Source: Pseudomonas viridiflava (GTDB lineage Bacteria > Pseudomonadota > Gammaproteobacteria > Pseudomonadales > Pseudomonadaceae). From it: a stretch of 64,000 bases of DNA. Of this stretch, positions 43,593 through 51,937 are shown piece after piece (the first letter of the stretch is position 1; every line of letters starts with the position of its first letter). The stretch is taken from NCBI RefSeq assembly GCF_900589395.1, contig NZ_UUIS01000013.1, forward strand, positions 1-64,000, read 5' to 3'. Below the pieces are notes generated by a model, which saw only the letters and a list, made by a program, of their open reading frames with translations, made no database searches and was not told where the DNA came from. The position numbers and the translations under genes are program-made.

Positions 43593-44398
43593 AGACTTTT
43601 CAGCACTGCCGCCACAATCGCCTCCGGGCAATCTTCCTGGACCAGGTGGCCGGCGTTGTCGATGAGGATGCACTCACGGTCGCTGATCAGCCGGGCCAGC
43701 GCCTGGCCCTTGACGTAGGGAATCCACTGGTCATTGCGACCCCACAACACGGTGACCGGGCAATCGAGCCGGCCATACAGCCCCTCGATTTCATCGGTAT
43801 GGACCTGATCCATCTGCGCAATCTGCCGGTAGAAGGCCGGTTGCCCTACCGCTCCGAGCCAGGGCGCACTGTAGATGTCCAGCGCCTGGGCCGACAACGG
43901 CTGGTGCGCAGCCGTCTGCAAGTAGGCATGCAGAAGCGCGCGATGCATGTAGTCGGGCATACCGGCAAAGGCTTGCTCGTGCAGGCGCACATGCTGGACA
44001 AACGGCGAGCCCCAGGGCGCCAGCGCCACGGCATCGAAGATCGTCAGCGAGGCATAGCGCAGCCCGTTCAGGTAATAGCCACGCAGTGCGGTGGCGCCGC
44101 CGAAGTCATGGGCCAGCACGTCAGGGCGCTCAAGGCCCCAAGCCTGGAACAAGGCGGCCAGCACGCGATTCTGGAGCGCCAGCGAAACGTCCTGGCCGGC
44201 GCGCTGTTCGGACTGGCCATAGCCGACCAAGTCGAAATAGTAGACCGTGCGCCGGTCGGCCAGCAGCGGCACGATCCGGCGCCAGACCTGGGAAGAAAAC
44301 GGTGTGCCGTGAATCGCCACCAGGGCAGGCCCCCGGCCCATCTTGCCCCAGCGCACGGCGTTGCCTTCGACCATCAGGGTATTGGGTAAATCAAGCAT
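43589..44398 (-). CDS. Alpha/beta hydrolase with Asp nucleophile (dehalogenase/epoxide hydrolase-like)
   Basis: A 269-residue hydrolase. The oxyanion motif is HGTPFSSQVWR; the nucleophile elbow is LAHDFGG with Asp98 as in haloalkane dehalogenases and epoxide hydrolases; His251 lies in DNAGHLVQED. An Asp rather than Ser nucleophile implies hydrolysis of a carbon-halogen or epoxide bond, or an unusual ester. It diverges from an ArsR gene with a long palindrome between. Its stop overlaps the LysR stop by 4 bp. Confidence 0.88.
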   Translation of the reverse strand: MLDLPNTLMVEGNAVRWGKMGRGPALVAIHGTPFSSQVWRRIVPLLADRRTVYYFDLVGYGQSEQRAGQDVSLALQNRVLAALFQAWGLERPDVLAHDFGGATALRGYYLNGLRYASLTIFDAVALAPWGSPFVQHVRLHEQAFAGMPDYMHRALLHAYLQTAAHQPLSAQALDIYSAPWLGAVGQPAFYRQIAQMDQVHTDEIEGLYGRLDCPVTVLWGRNDQWIPYVKGQALARLISDRECILIDNAGHLVQEDCPEAIVAAVLKSL

Positions 44399-44410
44399 GA
44401 GGTCCTCTCC

Positions 44411-44438
44411 ATATTGTCATTTAGCTAAATGACGATAT
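44411..44438. promoter_or_regulatory. 28-bp palindromic ArsR operator
   Basis: An 18-bp perfect palindrome, GTCATTTAGCTAAATGAC (44416-44433), is flanked by ATAT arms so that 26 of 28 positions are symmetric. It fills most of the 38-50 bp between the hydrolase start and the ArsR start. Binding by ArsR would block both promoters. Confidence 0.85.
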
Positions 44439-44448
44439 GATGCCGGGC

Positions 44449-44772
44449 ATGAACCGATCAAGACAAATTACTGCCATGGCCAGCGAGCAGCGTTTGAAGA
44501 TCCTGCAGCTGCTGGCGCAACCGCAGGTCCACTTCAATCAACAATGGTCCGCAGACCCGGTCGCATTCGGCGTGTGCATGACCCTGATTGCCGAAGCGCT
44601 CGACATCGCCCAGCCCACGGCCAGCCGGCACCTGGCGATCCTCAAGGAGGCCGGGTTCCTGACCGTGAAAAAACACCTGAAGTGGTCGTATTGCACACGC
44701 GACGAAGCCGCTATCAGCGAGTACCTGCAGTGGCTGGGCGAGCATCTGGCGTTGCAGGTGCGAGGCCGTTAG
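44449..44772 (+). CDS. ArsR family transcriptional regulator
   Basis: A 107-residue winged-helix repressor: AMASEQRLKILQLLAQPQ, then ALDIAQPTASRHLAILKEAGFLTVKKHLKWSYCTRDEAAI. It lacks the CVC metal-binding motif of ArsR metal sensors, so it probably senses an organic compound or redox signal through other contacts. ATG 44437 is in frame but lies inside the operator palindrome, so 44449 is preferred. It should repress the divergent Asp-nucleophile hydrolase and itself. Confidence 0.88.
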   Translation: MNRSRQITAMASEQRLKILQLLAQPQVHFNQQWSADPVAFGVCMTLIAEALDIAQPTASRHLAILKEAGFLTVKKHLKWSYCTRDEAAISEYLQWLGEHLALQVRGR

Positions 44773-44825
44773 CTGACCCATCCAGGTCATTGTGTGAGGG
44801 GGCTCTGGCGCCATGCCGGACCACC

Positions 44826-44952
44826 GCGACCGCGTGCGAAGCGCTCGCAGACATCTGCGAAACGCCGCACATTTACGACTGCTACGCAGCCGATCGCCGG
44901 CAAGCCGCCTCCCACAGGTCCAGTGTGTGCTGCGCAACAGCGATCCGCCTTG
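44826..44952. repeat. 127-bp repeat, first copy
   Basis: Begins GCGACCGCGTGCGAAGCGCTC and ends GCGATCCGCCTTG. It is 120/127 identical to 45030-45156, in direct orientation with a 204-bp period. Its central TTTACGACTGCTACGCAGCC block is shared with the REP-like copies at 1-108 and 25583-25703. Confidence 0.9.
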
Positions 44953-44967
44953 GCTCATACCGTAGGA

Positions 44968-44982
44968 GCGACCAACGGTCGC
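44968..44982. repeat. Palindromic unit GCGACC-AAC-GGTCGC
   Basis: A 15-bp stem-loop located between the two 127-bp repeats, preceded by GTAGGA. It is the exact reverse complement of the unit at 11231-11245. Confidence 0.75.
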
Positions 44983-45029
44983 GAGTGCAATCTGCAAGCC
45001 ACTGATACGTTGAATGTGCTACCCCATTC

Positions 45030-45156
45030 GCGACCGAGTACGAAGCGCTCGCAGACATTTGCGAAACGCCACACATTTACGACTGCTACGCAGCCGATCG
45101 CCGGCAAGCCGCCTCCCACAGGCCCAGTGTTTGCTGCGCGACAGCGATCCGCCTTG
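45030..45156. repeat. 127-bp repeat, second copy
   Basis: Direct repeat of 44826-44952 with 7 mismatches. The two copies and the palindrome between them account for most of the 551-bp gap between the ArsR gene and the periplasmic esterase gene; the rest holds the esterase promoter. Confidence 0.9.
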
Positions 45157-45239
45157 ACAGGTGCCAAGGCGACAGGTGATCCCTTGCAAATCCAATAGAC
45201 AATCTCGATACGGACATTTCCTGAAAATAAATCTTGCAC

Positions 45240-45280
45240 GCTAAATATATGCGAGCTAAATTGCTAATCACATAGTTAGC
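45240..45280 (+). promoter_or_regulatory. GCTAA repeat cluster upstream of esterase
   Basis: GCTAA occurs at 45240-45244, 45255-45259 and 45263-45267, and its complement TTAGC at 45276-45280, in an AT-rich stretch 44-84 bp before the esterase start. The spacing suggests a regulator-binding region, for example for the protein controlling the esterase. No nearby gene is an obvious partner. Confidence 0.4.
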
Positions 45281-45323
45281 GCGCAAGTATTTATCACGCA
45301 TCAATTAAATCAAGGACATGACC

Positions 45324-46340
45324 ATGAACACTTTTGGCAAGACACTCGCAGGCTCCCTGCTCGCCCTGTCGATGGGTCACGCTTTCGCCGCCGACAGCGG
45401 TGTCGAGCACACGACCCAGGCATTCCTCGACGCCCTGAACGCCGGGGGCGGCAAGCCCATCGAGCAGCTTTCGCCAAAAGACGCACGCGCCGTGCTGACC
45501 GGCGCACAGGCCGGGGTCAAGCTGACCTTGCCCAAGGCCAACATCAGCGAAAAGACCATTTCAGTCGATGGCCAGGACATCAGCCTGACCATCGTGCGGC
45601 CGGCCGGGGTCAGGGGCACCCTGCCGGTGTTCATGTATTTCCACGGTGGCGGCTGGGTGCTGGGGGATTTTCCGACCCACGAGCGGCTGGTGCGCGACCT
45701 GGTCGAGGGTTCCGGCGCGGTGGCTGTGTTCGTCAACTACACGCCCTCGCCTGAGGCCCGCTACCCGACCGCGATCAACCAGGCGTATGCCGCGACCCGC
45801 TGGGTGGCCGAGCACGGCCAGGACATCGGCGTGGACGGCAAGCGCCTGGCGGTGGCGGGCAACAGCGTCGGCGGCAACATGGCGGCTGTCGTCAGCCTGA
45901 TGGCCAAGGACAAGGGCACCCCGGCCATCAAGTACCAAGTGCTGCTGTGGCCGGTCACCGATGCCAGCTTCACTACCGGCTCGTACGAGCAATTTGCCGA
46001 AGGCCATTTCCTGACCCGCAACATGATGAAGTGGTTCTGGGACAACTACACCACCGACCCCAAGCAACGCGCCGAGGTCTATGCTTCGCCACTGCGGGCC
46101 TCGGTAGAGCAGTTGAAAGGCCTGCCACCGGCACTGGTGCAGACCGCCAGCGCCGACGTGCTGCGTGACGAAGGCGAGGCCTATGCGCGCAAGCTGGACC
46201 AGGCCGGCGTAGCGGTCACTTCGGTGCGCTACAACGGCATGATTCACGACTACGGCCTGCTGAACGTGGTCAGCCAAGTGCCGGCCGTGCGCTCGGCCAT
46301 GCTGCAGGCCTCGCAGGAACTCAAGGTTCACTTGCAGTAA
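45324..46340 (+). CDS. Secreted alpha/beta hydrolase, HSL-type esterase
   Basis: A 338-residue protein with a signal peptide (MNTFGKTLAGSLLALSMGHAFA cleaved before ADSG). The hormone-sensitive-lipase motif HGGGW (107-111) forms the oxyanion hole, Ser181 sits in GNSVGG, and the Asp/His come from SADVLRDEG and MIHDYG. It should act on short-chain esters in the periplasm. ATG 45324 has AAGGAC at 7 nt; ATG 45318 is too close to it. A perfect hairpin follows its stop. Confidence 0.9.
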   Translation: MNTFGKTLAGSLLALSMGHAFAADSGVEHTTQAFLDALNAGGGKPIEQLSPKDARAVLTGAQAGVKLTLPKANISEKTISVDGQDISLTIVRPAGVRGTLPVFMYFHGGGWVLGDFPTHERLVRDLVEGSGAVAVFVNYTPSPEARYPTAINQAYAATRWVAEHGQDIGVDGKRLAVAGNSVGGNMAAVVSLMAKDKGTPAIKYQVLLWPVTDASFTTGSYEQFAEGHFLTRNMMKWFWDNYTTDPKQRAEVYASPLRASVEQLKGLPPALVQTASADVLRDEGEAYARKLDQAGVAVTSVRYNGMIHDYGLLNVVSQVPAVRSAMLQASQELKVHLQ

Positions 46341-46356
46341 TCGACACGCCCGTGTG

Positions 46357-46386
46357 CCAAAGCCCCAAGCCTGAACCGGGCTTTGG
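46357..46386 (+). terminator. Hairpin terminator after esterase
   Basis: CCAAAGCCC (46357-46365) and GGGCTTTGG (46378-46386) form a 9-bp perfect stem with a 12-base loop, 16 bp after the esterase stop and facing the convergent membrane-fusion gene. The T-tract is weak. Confidence 0.7.
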
Positions 46387-46573
46387 TACATCAATCACAT
46401 AAAGGCGAACATGCCTGCGCGGCCTGAGTAAAACCGCTCACCCTGCTCTATCTGCCCGCCTATACTCCGCCGTCGCCCTGCGCCGGGGCCTGGGTGCCTG
46501 AGAGCATTGGCTATGCATGGTACTGGCCCATAACAGCCGGATCATGCTGTTCGAGTAATACCGGCGGTGTTGT

Positions 46574-47743
46574 TCAGCGCTGATCCTGCGTGCCCTCACC
46601 GGCCGTGTCGATGCTGATCACCACCGACATCCCCGGCCGCAAGCGCCTGGCCAGTTCCTGCCCGGCGTCCACGCTGATGCGCACCGGAATGCGCTGGGCA
46701 ATCTTGACGAAGTTGCCGGTGGCGTTATCGGCCGGCAACAGGCTGAACTCGGAGCCGGTGGCCGGCGAGATGCGCTCGACCCGCCCGGTCAGTTTCTGGT
46801 GGTTCAGCGCGTCCACGGTAAAGCTCACCGGCTGGCCCAGCCGCACATGGGCCATCTGGGTTTCCTTCATGTTGGCGATCACCCACAGCGTGTCAGGCAC
46901 CAGCGCCATCAGTTGCGCCCCGGAATTGACATAGGCCCCCAGGCGCACGCCGATCTGTCCCAGTTGCCCGTCGCGCGGCGCGGTGATGCGGGTGTTGTCC
47001 AGGTCGATGCGCGCCAGCTCCACAGCCGCCTGGGCATTGGCGACCTGGGCGGTCAGCGAGTCGCGGTTGACGATCACGGTCTGCAAGTCTTCCCGGGCGA
47101 TCTGCACGGCGGCGCGCGCCTCGGCAATGGCGGCCCGGGCTTGCGCGTCGGCGGCACGGGCGACATCCAGCTCGCTGCGTGACACCGAACCATCGGTGAC
47201 CAGGGCCTGGTTGCGCTTGAGGTCGGCGGCGGCTTTCTGCCCCTGGGCGATGCTGCTTTGCAGGCTGGCCTCGCGCTGGGCGATGGTGGCCTGGGCGCTG
47301 CGCCGTTGTTGCAGGTTGTTGGCCAGCGCCGCCTCCTGCACACCGACCTGGGCCTGGGCCTGTTCCAGGCGCTGGCGGTAGATGCGGTCATCCAGGCGCA
47401 CCAGCAGGTCGCCGGCCTTGACGTGCTGGAAGTCCTGCACCGTCACCTCATGCACATAGCCGCTCAGTTGCGGGCCGATCAGCGTAGTCTGGCCGTGCAC
47501 TTGGGCGTTTTCGGTGCTCTGGATCGGGCTGGTAAACGGCGGCAGTTGCCAGGCATACAGCACGATCAGGATGCCACCCAGCGCGATCAGGGCAAACACG
47601 GCGGTGGACAGCACCCGGGCGCGGGTCGAACGCGGCCGGCTGGTGGGTGGCGAGGTCAGCGGCGCGGGCGGCGGGCTGCCGGACGCGGTCGCCGCCGGGG
47701 CCGGAGTGGATGCAGGTGAGTCGTTGCGGGTGATGTCGTTCAT
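46574..47743 (-). CDS. HlyD/EmrA-family membrane fusion protein
   Basis: A 389-residue periplasmic adaptor. A Pro/Ala-rich cytoplasmic N-terminus precedes one membrane segment (about 42-65). The biotinyl-lipoyl halves (VHGQTTLIGPQLSGYVHEVTVQDFQHVKAGDLLVRLDDRIYRQRLEQA and TRITAPRDGQLGQIGVRLGAYV) flank a long coiled-coil hairpin (about 110-225), and a beta-barrel ends the protein. It links an inner-membrane MFS pump to an outer-membrane channel. Its start overlaps the MFS stop by 4 bases, giving an EmrAB-like pair. No TolC-like gene is in the window. Confidence 0.92.
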   Translation of the reverse strand: MNDITRNDSPASTPAPAATASGSPPPAPLTSPPTSRPRSTRARVLSTAVFALIALGGILIVLYAWQLPPFTSPIQSTENAQVHGQTTLIGPQLSGYVHEVTVQDFQHVKAGDLLVRLDDRIYRQRLEQAQAQVGVQEAALANNLQQRRSAQATIAQREASLQSSIAQGQKAAADLKRNQALVTDGSVSRSELDVARAADAQARAAIAEARAAVQIAREDLQTVIVNRDSLTAQVANAQAAVELARIDLDNTRITAPRDGQLGQIGVRLGAYVNSGAQLMALVPDTLWVIANMKETQMAHVRLGQPVSFTVDALNHQKLTGRVERISPATGSEFSLLPADNATGNFVKIAQRIPVRISVDAGQELARRLRPGMSVVISIDTAGEGTQDQR

Positions 47744-49404
47744 GAAGTTTGCGCACTACTTGAAGGTACGGGGGCCGCCGACAGCGGCGCGACAGGTCGG
47801 GTGGTCATTTTCAGCCAGAGCACGCGCACCGTGATCCACAGCATGGTCAGGACCGCGATCAGGGCGATGAGCATGAACACATCGTTGTAGGCCAGCACAT
47901 TGGCCTCGCGGGTGGCGGTGCTCGACAGCGCGCGTAGCGCCTGGGCATTGCGCGTCGCCGGGTCGGCGATCGCTCCGGCATAGCTGGCCGCGCTGCCTTG
48001 CAGGCGGGCCTGTACCAGCGGATCGAACAGCGTCAGGTGTTCGACCAGCTGGCTGGAATGGAATTTCTCGCGCACCACCTGAAAGGTGCCCAGGGCTGCC
48101 GAGCCGATCAGCCCGCCCAGGTTCTGGGTGATCCCGAACAACACCGAGAAACTGACCATGTTGCGCGGGTTGGCCAACACCCCACTGATGCCCATCACCA
48201 GGGTCGGCCCCAGGAAGAAAGTACCGCCGAAGGCCAGCAAAAACTGACTGAGGTACATGTTTTGCGGGCGTGTCTGGTAGGTCGAGCCGCTGTCCATCCA
48301 GGCCCCGACCGCCATCATCGCCAGTGAAATCAGCAACGGCTTGACCAGGTGCGCAGGGTCGATGGTCAGGGCGCTGGCCGCAAGGCCGGCGATGCTGCCG
48401 GCCAGCATCACCAGGTACAGACCGTGCAATTGCTCGCTGCCCAGGTTAAGCGTCTGGAAAAAGCCCACTGCCCCCACCGATTGCTCCGACAGCACGATGC
48501 GAAACAGCACCACCGCCAGGCCCAGGCGCAGGATCGCGCCACTGCCCAGCCAGCGCGTGATCAGCAGCGGGTTGCGGCGGTTGTGTTCGATGGCCAGGCC
48601 CGCACAGATCAGCGCGATGGACGCTGCCGACGCCAGGCCAATCCAGGGCGCTTCCAGCCACCACTCGATGCGCCCCAACGACAGCACCGCACACAAGAGC
48701 GCCACGCCGCTGGCCAGCAGCCCGAAGGTCAGGAAGTCCAGTTTTTCGAAGGCCTTGAAACGGTCACCCGGCGGCAGCTTGAGCATCAGCACGCAGCCCA
48801 GCGAGAGCATGGCCATGCCCAGCTCGAACAGGTACAGGCCGCGCCATTCGGCAATCTGCAGCAGGTCTTCGGAAATCAGCCGGGCCAGCGGCGTGGCCAG
48901 CTGGGCGGTGCCCAGGCCCAGCACCAGGGCCTTGAGCCGCCACTTCTGCGGGAAGGCCTGGATCATGTAGTACAGACCCAGCGTGCTCAGCGCTGCACCG
49001 ACCATGCCGTGGGCGGCGCGCACGGCGATGGCCGAATCGATGTCATTGACGAACAGGTGCGCCAGGGTCACCAGCGCGTACAGCACCAGGAACAGCTCAG
49101 TGAAGGCACGCAGGCCGTACTGCTGACGGAACTTCACCAGCAGCAGGTTCATCGAAACATTGGTCATGATGTAGGCGGCCGGCAACCAGGCAATGTCCTG
49201 CGAGGTCGCGCCCAGCGCGCCTTGCAGGTACGGCAGGTTGGCGACCACCAGGGCATTGCCCAGCCCGCCGGTCAGGGCCACGATCACGCCCACCAGCGCG
49301 TACGCCCAACGCTTGTGCGTGGGGTGCAAGGGCGTGGACGGCGAGCCCGGCATGGTCGGGCGCTCGTGGGGCTGCCACTGGCGGGGCGCGTATTTATCTA
49401 TCAT
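47740..49404 (-). CDS. DHA2-family (EmrB-like) MFS exporter
   Basis: A 554-residue inner-membrane protein with about 14 helices. ALVGVIVALTGGLGNALVVANLPYLQGALG and SQDIAWLPAAYIMTNVSMNLLLVKFRQQYGLR are the EmrB-like N-terminal motifs. With the adjacent adaptor it should export a hydrophobic toxicant or drug. The start at 49404 (MIDKYAP) is chosen because the next downstream ATG already lies close to helix 1 and the upstream extension is less family-like; the true start is uncertain, as no strong Shine-Dalgarno is seen. Confidence 0.9.
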   Translation of the reverse strand: MIDKYAPRQWQPHERPTMPGSPSTPLHPTHKRWAYALVGVIVALTGGLGNALVVANLPYLQGALGATSQDIAWLPAAYIMTNVSMNLLLVKFRQQYGLRAFTELFLVLYALVTLAHLFVNDIDSAIAVRAAHGMVGAALSTLGLYYMIQAFPQKWRLKALVLGLGTAQLATPLARLISEDLLQIAEWRGLYLFELGMAMLSLGCVLMLKLPPGDRFKAFEKLDFLTFGLLASGVALLCAVLSLGRIEWWLEAPWIGLASAASIALICAGLAIEHNRRNPLLITRWLGSGAILRLGLAVVLFRIVLSEQSVGAVGFFQTLNLGSEQLHGLYLVMLAGSIAGLAASALTIDPAHLVKPLLISLAMMAVGAWMDSGSTYQTRPQNMYLSQFLLAFGGTFFLGPTLVMGISGVLANPRNMVSFSVLFGITQNLGGLIGSAALGTFQVVREKFHSSQLVEHLTLFDPLVQARLQGSAASYAGAIADPATRNAQALRALSSTATREANVLAYNDVFMLIALIAVLTMLWITVRVLWLKMTTRPVAPLSAAPVPSSSAQTS

Positions 49405-49666
49405 GGGCAGGCTTTGTACCAGCAGAGCGTGTGGGTTCAGGGGTGTGACATTGGCCAGGGCCGGAATGCTCAGCCACGCAGGCAAAAACCCGGCACTGAG
49501 CGCAGTGAAGTCCATGTCGATGTAAAGCACCAGAGGGTGTGCGGGCTTGCAGCTATGCTGTGGCTACTGGCTTGCAGGGCGGGGCACCCTTCCCGGCTGA
49601 AGCGGATCGCCGCCAGGCGGGTCTTGCGGTCCGGCCACCTGAAACTAACAGAACAAGGAGTTCGTC

Positions 49667-50761
49667 ATGAGTTCACCGGTTTCATCCTTGCGCACCGCAT
49701 CGCAGACCAGCCACACGTCGGTGCTGATCGATGTGCGCAACCATATCGGCCACCTGGTGCTCAACCGCCCCGCCGGGCTCAATGCCCTGGACCTGCCAAT
49801 GGTGCGCACCCTGCAACGGCAGCTCGATGCCTGGGCCGAGGATGACGATATTTATGCCGTGGTGCTGCGCGGCGCCGGCGACAAGGCGTTCTGCGCCGGC
49901 GGCGATATCCGTGCCCTGTACGACAGCTACACCGGCGGCCAAGACTTGCACCTGCGTTTTTTCGAAGAAGAATATGCACTGGACCTGAGCATTCACCGCT
50001 ACCGCAAGCCGGTGTTGGCCCTGATGGACCGGCTGGTGCTGGGCGGCGGTCTGGGGCTGGTGCAGAGCGCCGACCTGCGGGTGGTGACCGAGCGCAGTTC
50101 GCTGGGCATGCCCGAGGTGGCCATCGGGTATTTCCCGGACGTTGGCGCCAGTTACTTCCTGCCGCGCCTGCCCGGTGAGCTGGGCCTGTACCTGGGCATG
50201 ACCGGCGCGCGTATCGGGGCGGCCGACGCCTTGTATTGCGGGCTGGCCGACTGGCACATGCCCAGCCAGTCGCTGGCACGCCTGGACCACATGCTTGATC
50301 ACCTGAAATGGAAATCGACACCACTCAAGGATTTGCAGGCGGTCATGGCCAAGCTGGGTACCCAGCGCCTGCCCGATCCACCGCTCAAAGCGCTGCGCCC
50401 GGCCATCGACCATTTCTTTGCCCTGCCCGACCTCGCCAGCATCCTCGAACAGTTGCAACAGGTCACCGTGGCCGACAGCCGGCAATGGGCGCTGGACACC
50501 GTCGCCGTCATGCAGGCGCGCTCGCCGCTGGCCATGGCCGTGACCCTGGAGTTGTTGCGCCGTGGCCGGCAACTGTCGCTGCAGGACTGCTTTGCCCTGG
50601 AGCTGAGCCTGGACCGCCAGTGGTTCGAACATGGCGACCTGATCGAGGGTGTGCGCGCCCTGATCATCGACAAGGACAAGCAACCGCGCTGGCAGCCGGC
50701 CACGGTGCAGGCGCTCAAGGATGAAGATGTGCGGCGTTTTTTCACCGAGTCGGAGAGCTGA
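49667..50761 (+). CDS. Enoyl-CoA hydratase/isomerase family, 3-hydroxyisobutyryl-CoA hydrolase-like
   Basis: A 364-residue crotonase-fold protein of the HIBCH type. [16 protein letters not shown] and [55 protein letters not shown] are diagnostic: the Glu of [11 protein letters not shown] is the catalytic Glu, and the [15 protein letters not shown] loop marks the hydrolase branch. It probably hydrolyses 3-hydroxyisobutyryl-CoA or a similar hydroxyacyl-CoA in valine-type degradation. AAGGAG lies upstream. The next gene follows after 2 bp. Confidence 0.9.
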   Translation: MSSPVSSLRTASQTSHTSVLIDVRNHIGHLVLNRPAGLNALDLPMVRTLQRQLDAWAEDDDIYAVVLRGAGDKAFCAGGDIRALYDSYTGGQDLHLRFFEEEYALDLSIHRYRKPVLALMDRLVLGGGLGLVQSADLRVVTERSSLGMPEVAIGYFPDVGASYFLPRLPGELGLYLGMTGARIGAADALYCGLADWHMPSQSLARLDHMLDHLKWKSTPLKDLQAVMAKLGTQRLPDPPLKALRPAIDHFFALPDLASILEQLQQVTVADSRQWALDTVAVMQARSPLAMAVTLELLRRGRQLSLQDCFALELSLDRQWFEHGDLIEGVRALIIDKDKQPRWQPATVQALKDEDVRRFFTESES

Positions 50762-50763
50762 TC

Positions 50764-51915
50764 ATGCATGACCTCGAACTGAGCGAAGAACAAATGATGA
50801 TCCGTGACATGGCCCGGGACTTTGCCCGCCACGAAATCGCCCCGCACGCTCGGGCCTGGGAGCAGGCCGGGTGGATCGACGACGAACTGGTGGCGCGCAT
50901 GGGCGACCTGGGGCTGCTGGGCATGATCGTGCCGGAACAGTGGGGCGGCAGTTATATCGATTACGTGGCCTACGCCCTGGCGGTGGAGGAAATCTCCGCC
51001 GCCGATGCGGCCACCGGCACCTTGATGAGCGTGCACAGCTCGGTGGGCTGCGGGCCGATCCTCAATTACGGCAATGACGAGCAGAAAAACACCTGGCTGG
51101 CACGGCTGGCCAGCGGCAAGGCCATCGGCTGCTTTTGCCTGACCGAACCGCAGGCCGGGTCCGAGGCGCATAACCTGCGCACCCGGGCCGAGGCGGACGG
51201 TGATCACTGGGTGCTCAACGGTGCCAAGCAATTCGTCAGCAATGGCCAGCGGGCGCAACTGGCGATTGTCTTTGCGGTGACCGATCCGGCACTGGGCAAG
51301 AAGGGCCTGTCAGCGTTCCTGGTGCCCACCGATACGCCAGGGTTCAACGTCGAGCGGCGCGAGCACAAGATGGGCATTCGCGCCTCGGACACCTGCGCCA
51401 TCAGCCTGACCGATTGCCGCATTCCGGCGTCCAGCCTGCTGGGCGAGCGCGGCAAGGGCCTGGCCATTGCCTTGTCCAACCTGGAAGGCGGGCGCATCGG
51501 CATTGCCGCCCAGGCCCTTGGCATTGCCCGTGCGGCGTTCGAGGCGGCACTGGTGTATGCCCGCGAGCGGGTGCAGTTCGGCAAGCCGATCATCGAGCAC
51601 CCCAGCGTGGCCAACCTGCTGGCCGACATGCACACGCGCATCAATGCCAGCCGGCTGCTGGTGCTGCACGCTGCCCGCCTGCGCAGCGCCGCCCTGCCCT
51701 GCCTGTCCGAGGCTTCACAGGCCAAACTGTTTGCCTCGGAAATGGCCGAGCAGGTGTGCTCCAGTGCGATGCAGATCCACGGTGGTTATGGCTACCTGGA
51801 GGATTACCCGGTGGAACGTTACTACCGCGATGCGCGCATCACCCAGATCTACGAAGGCACCAGCGAGATCCAGCGCCTGCTGATTGCCCGTGAGCTTCGT
51901 CACTACCTGGCCTAG
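50764..51915 (+). CDS. Acyl-CoA dehydrogenase (short/branched chain)
   Basis: A 383-residue FAD flavoprotein. [21 protein letters not shown] and [29 protein letters not shown] are standard ACAD motifs, and the base Glu is in [17 protein letters not shown] near the C-terminus. It passes electrons to electron-transfer flavoprotein. Two bases separate it from the HIBCH-like gene, forming an operon that could degrade isobutyryl-CoA or another short branched acyl-CoA. Confidence 0.93.
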   Translation: MHDLELSEEQMMIRDMARDFARHEIAPHARAWEQAGWIDDELVARMGDLGLLGMIVPEQWGGSYIDYVAYALAVEEISAADAATGTLMSVHSSVGCGPILNYGNDEQKNTWLARLASGKAIGCFCLTEPQAGSEAHNLRTRAEADGDHWVLNGAKQFVSNGQRAQLAIVFAVTDPALGKKGLSAFLVPTDTPGFNVERREHKMGIRASDTCAISLTDCRIPASSLLGERGKGLAIALSNLEGGRIGIAAQALGIARAAFEAALVYARERVQFGKPIIEHPSVANLLADMHTRINASRLLVLHAARLRSAALPCLSEASQAKLFASEMAEQVCSSAMQIHGGYGYLEDYPVERYYRDARITQIYEGTSEIQRLLIARELRHYLA

Positions 51916-51937
51916 TCACACCCTGCACGCCCGGCCC

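Noticed and set aside
44826..45156. CRISPR array
   Set aside because: Only two copies, far longer than CRISPR repeats, with a palindrome rather than a spacer between and no cas genes.
48349..49845. 498-codon plus-strand frame across the EmrB-like gene and into the next gene
   Set aside because: Gln/Arg/His-rich translation with no domain; it overlaps real genes on the opposite strand.
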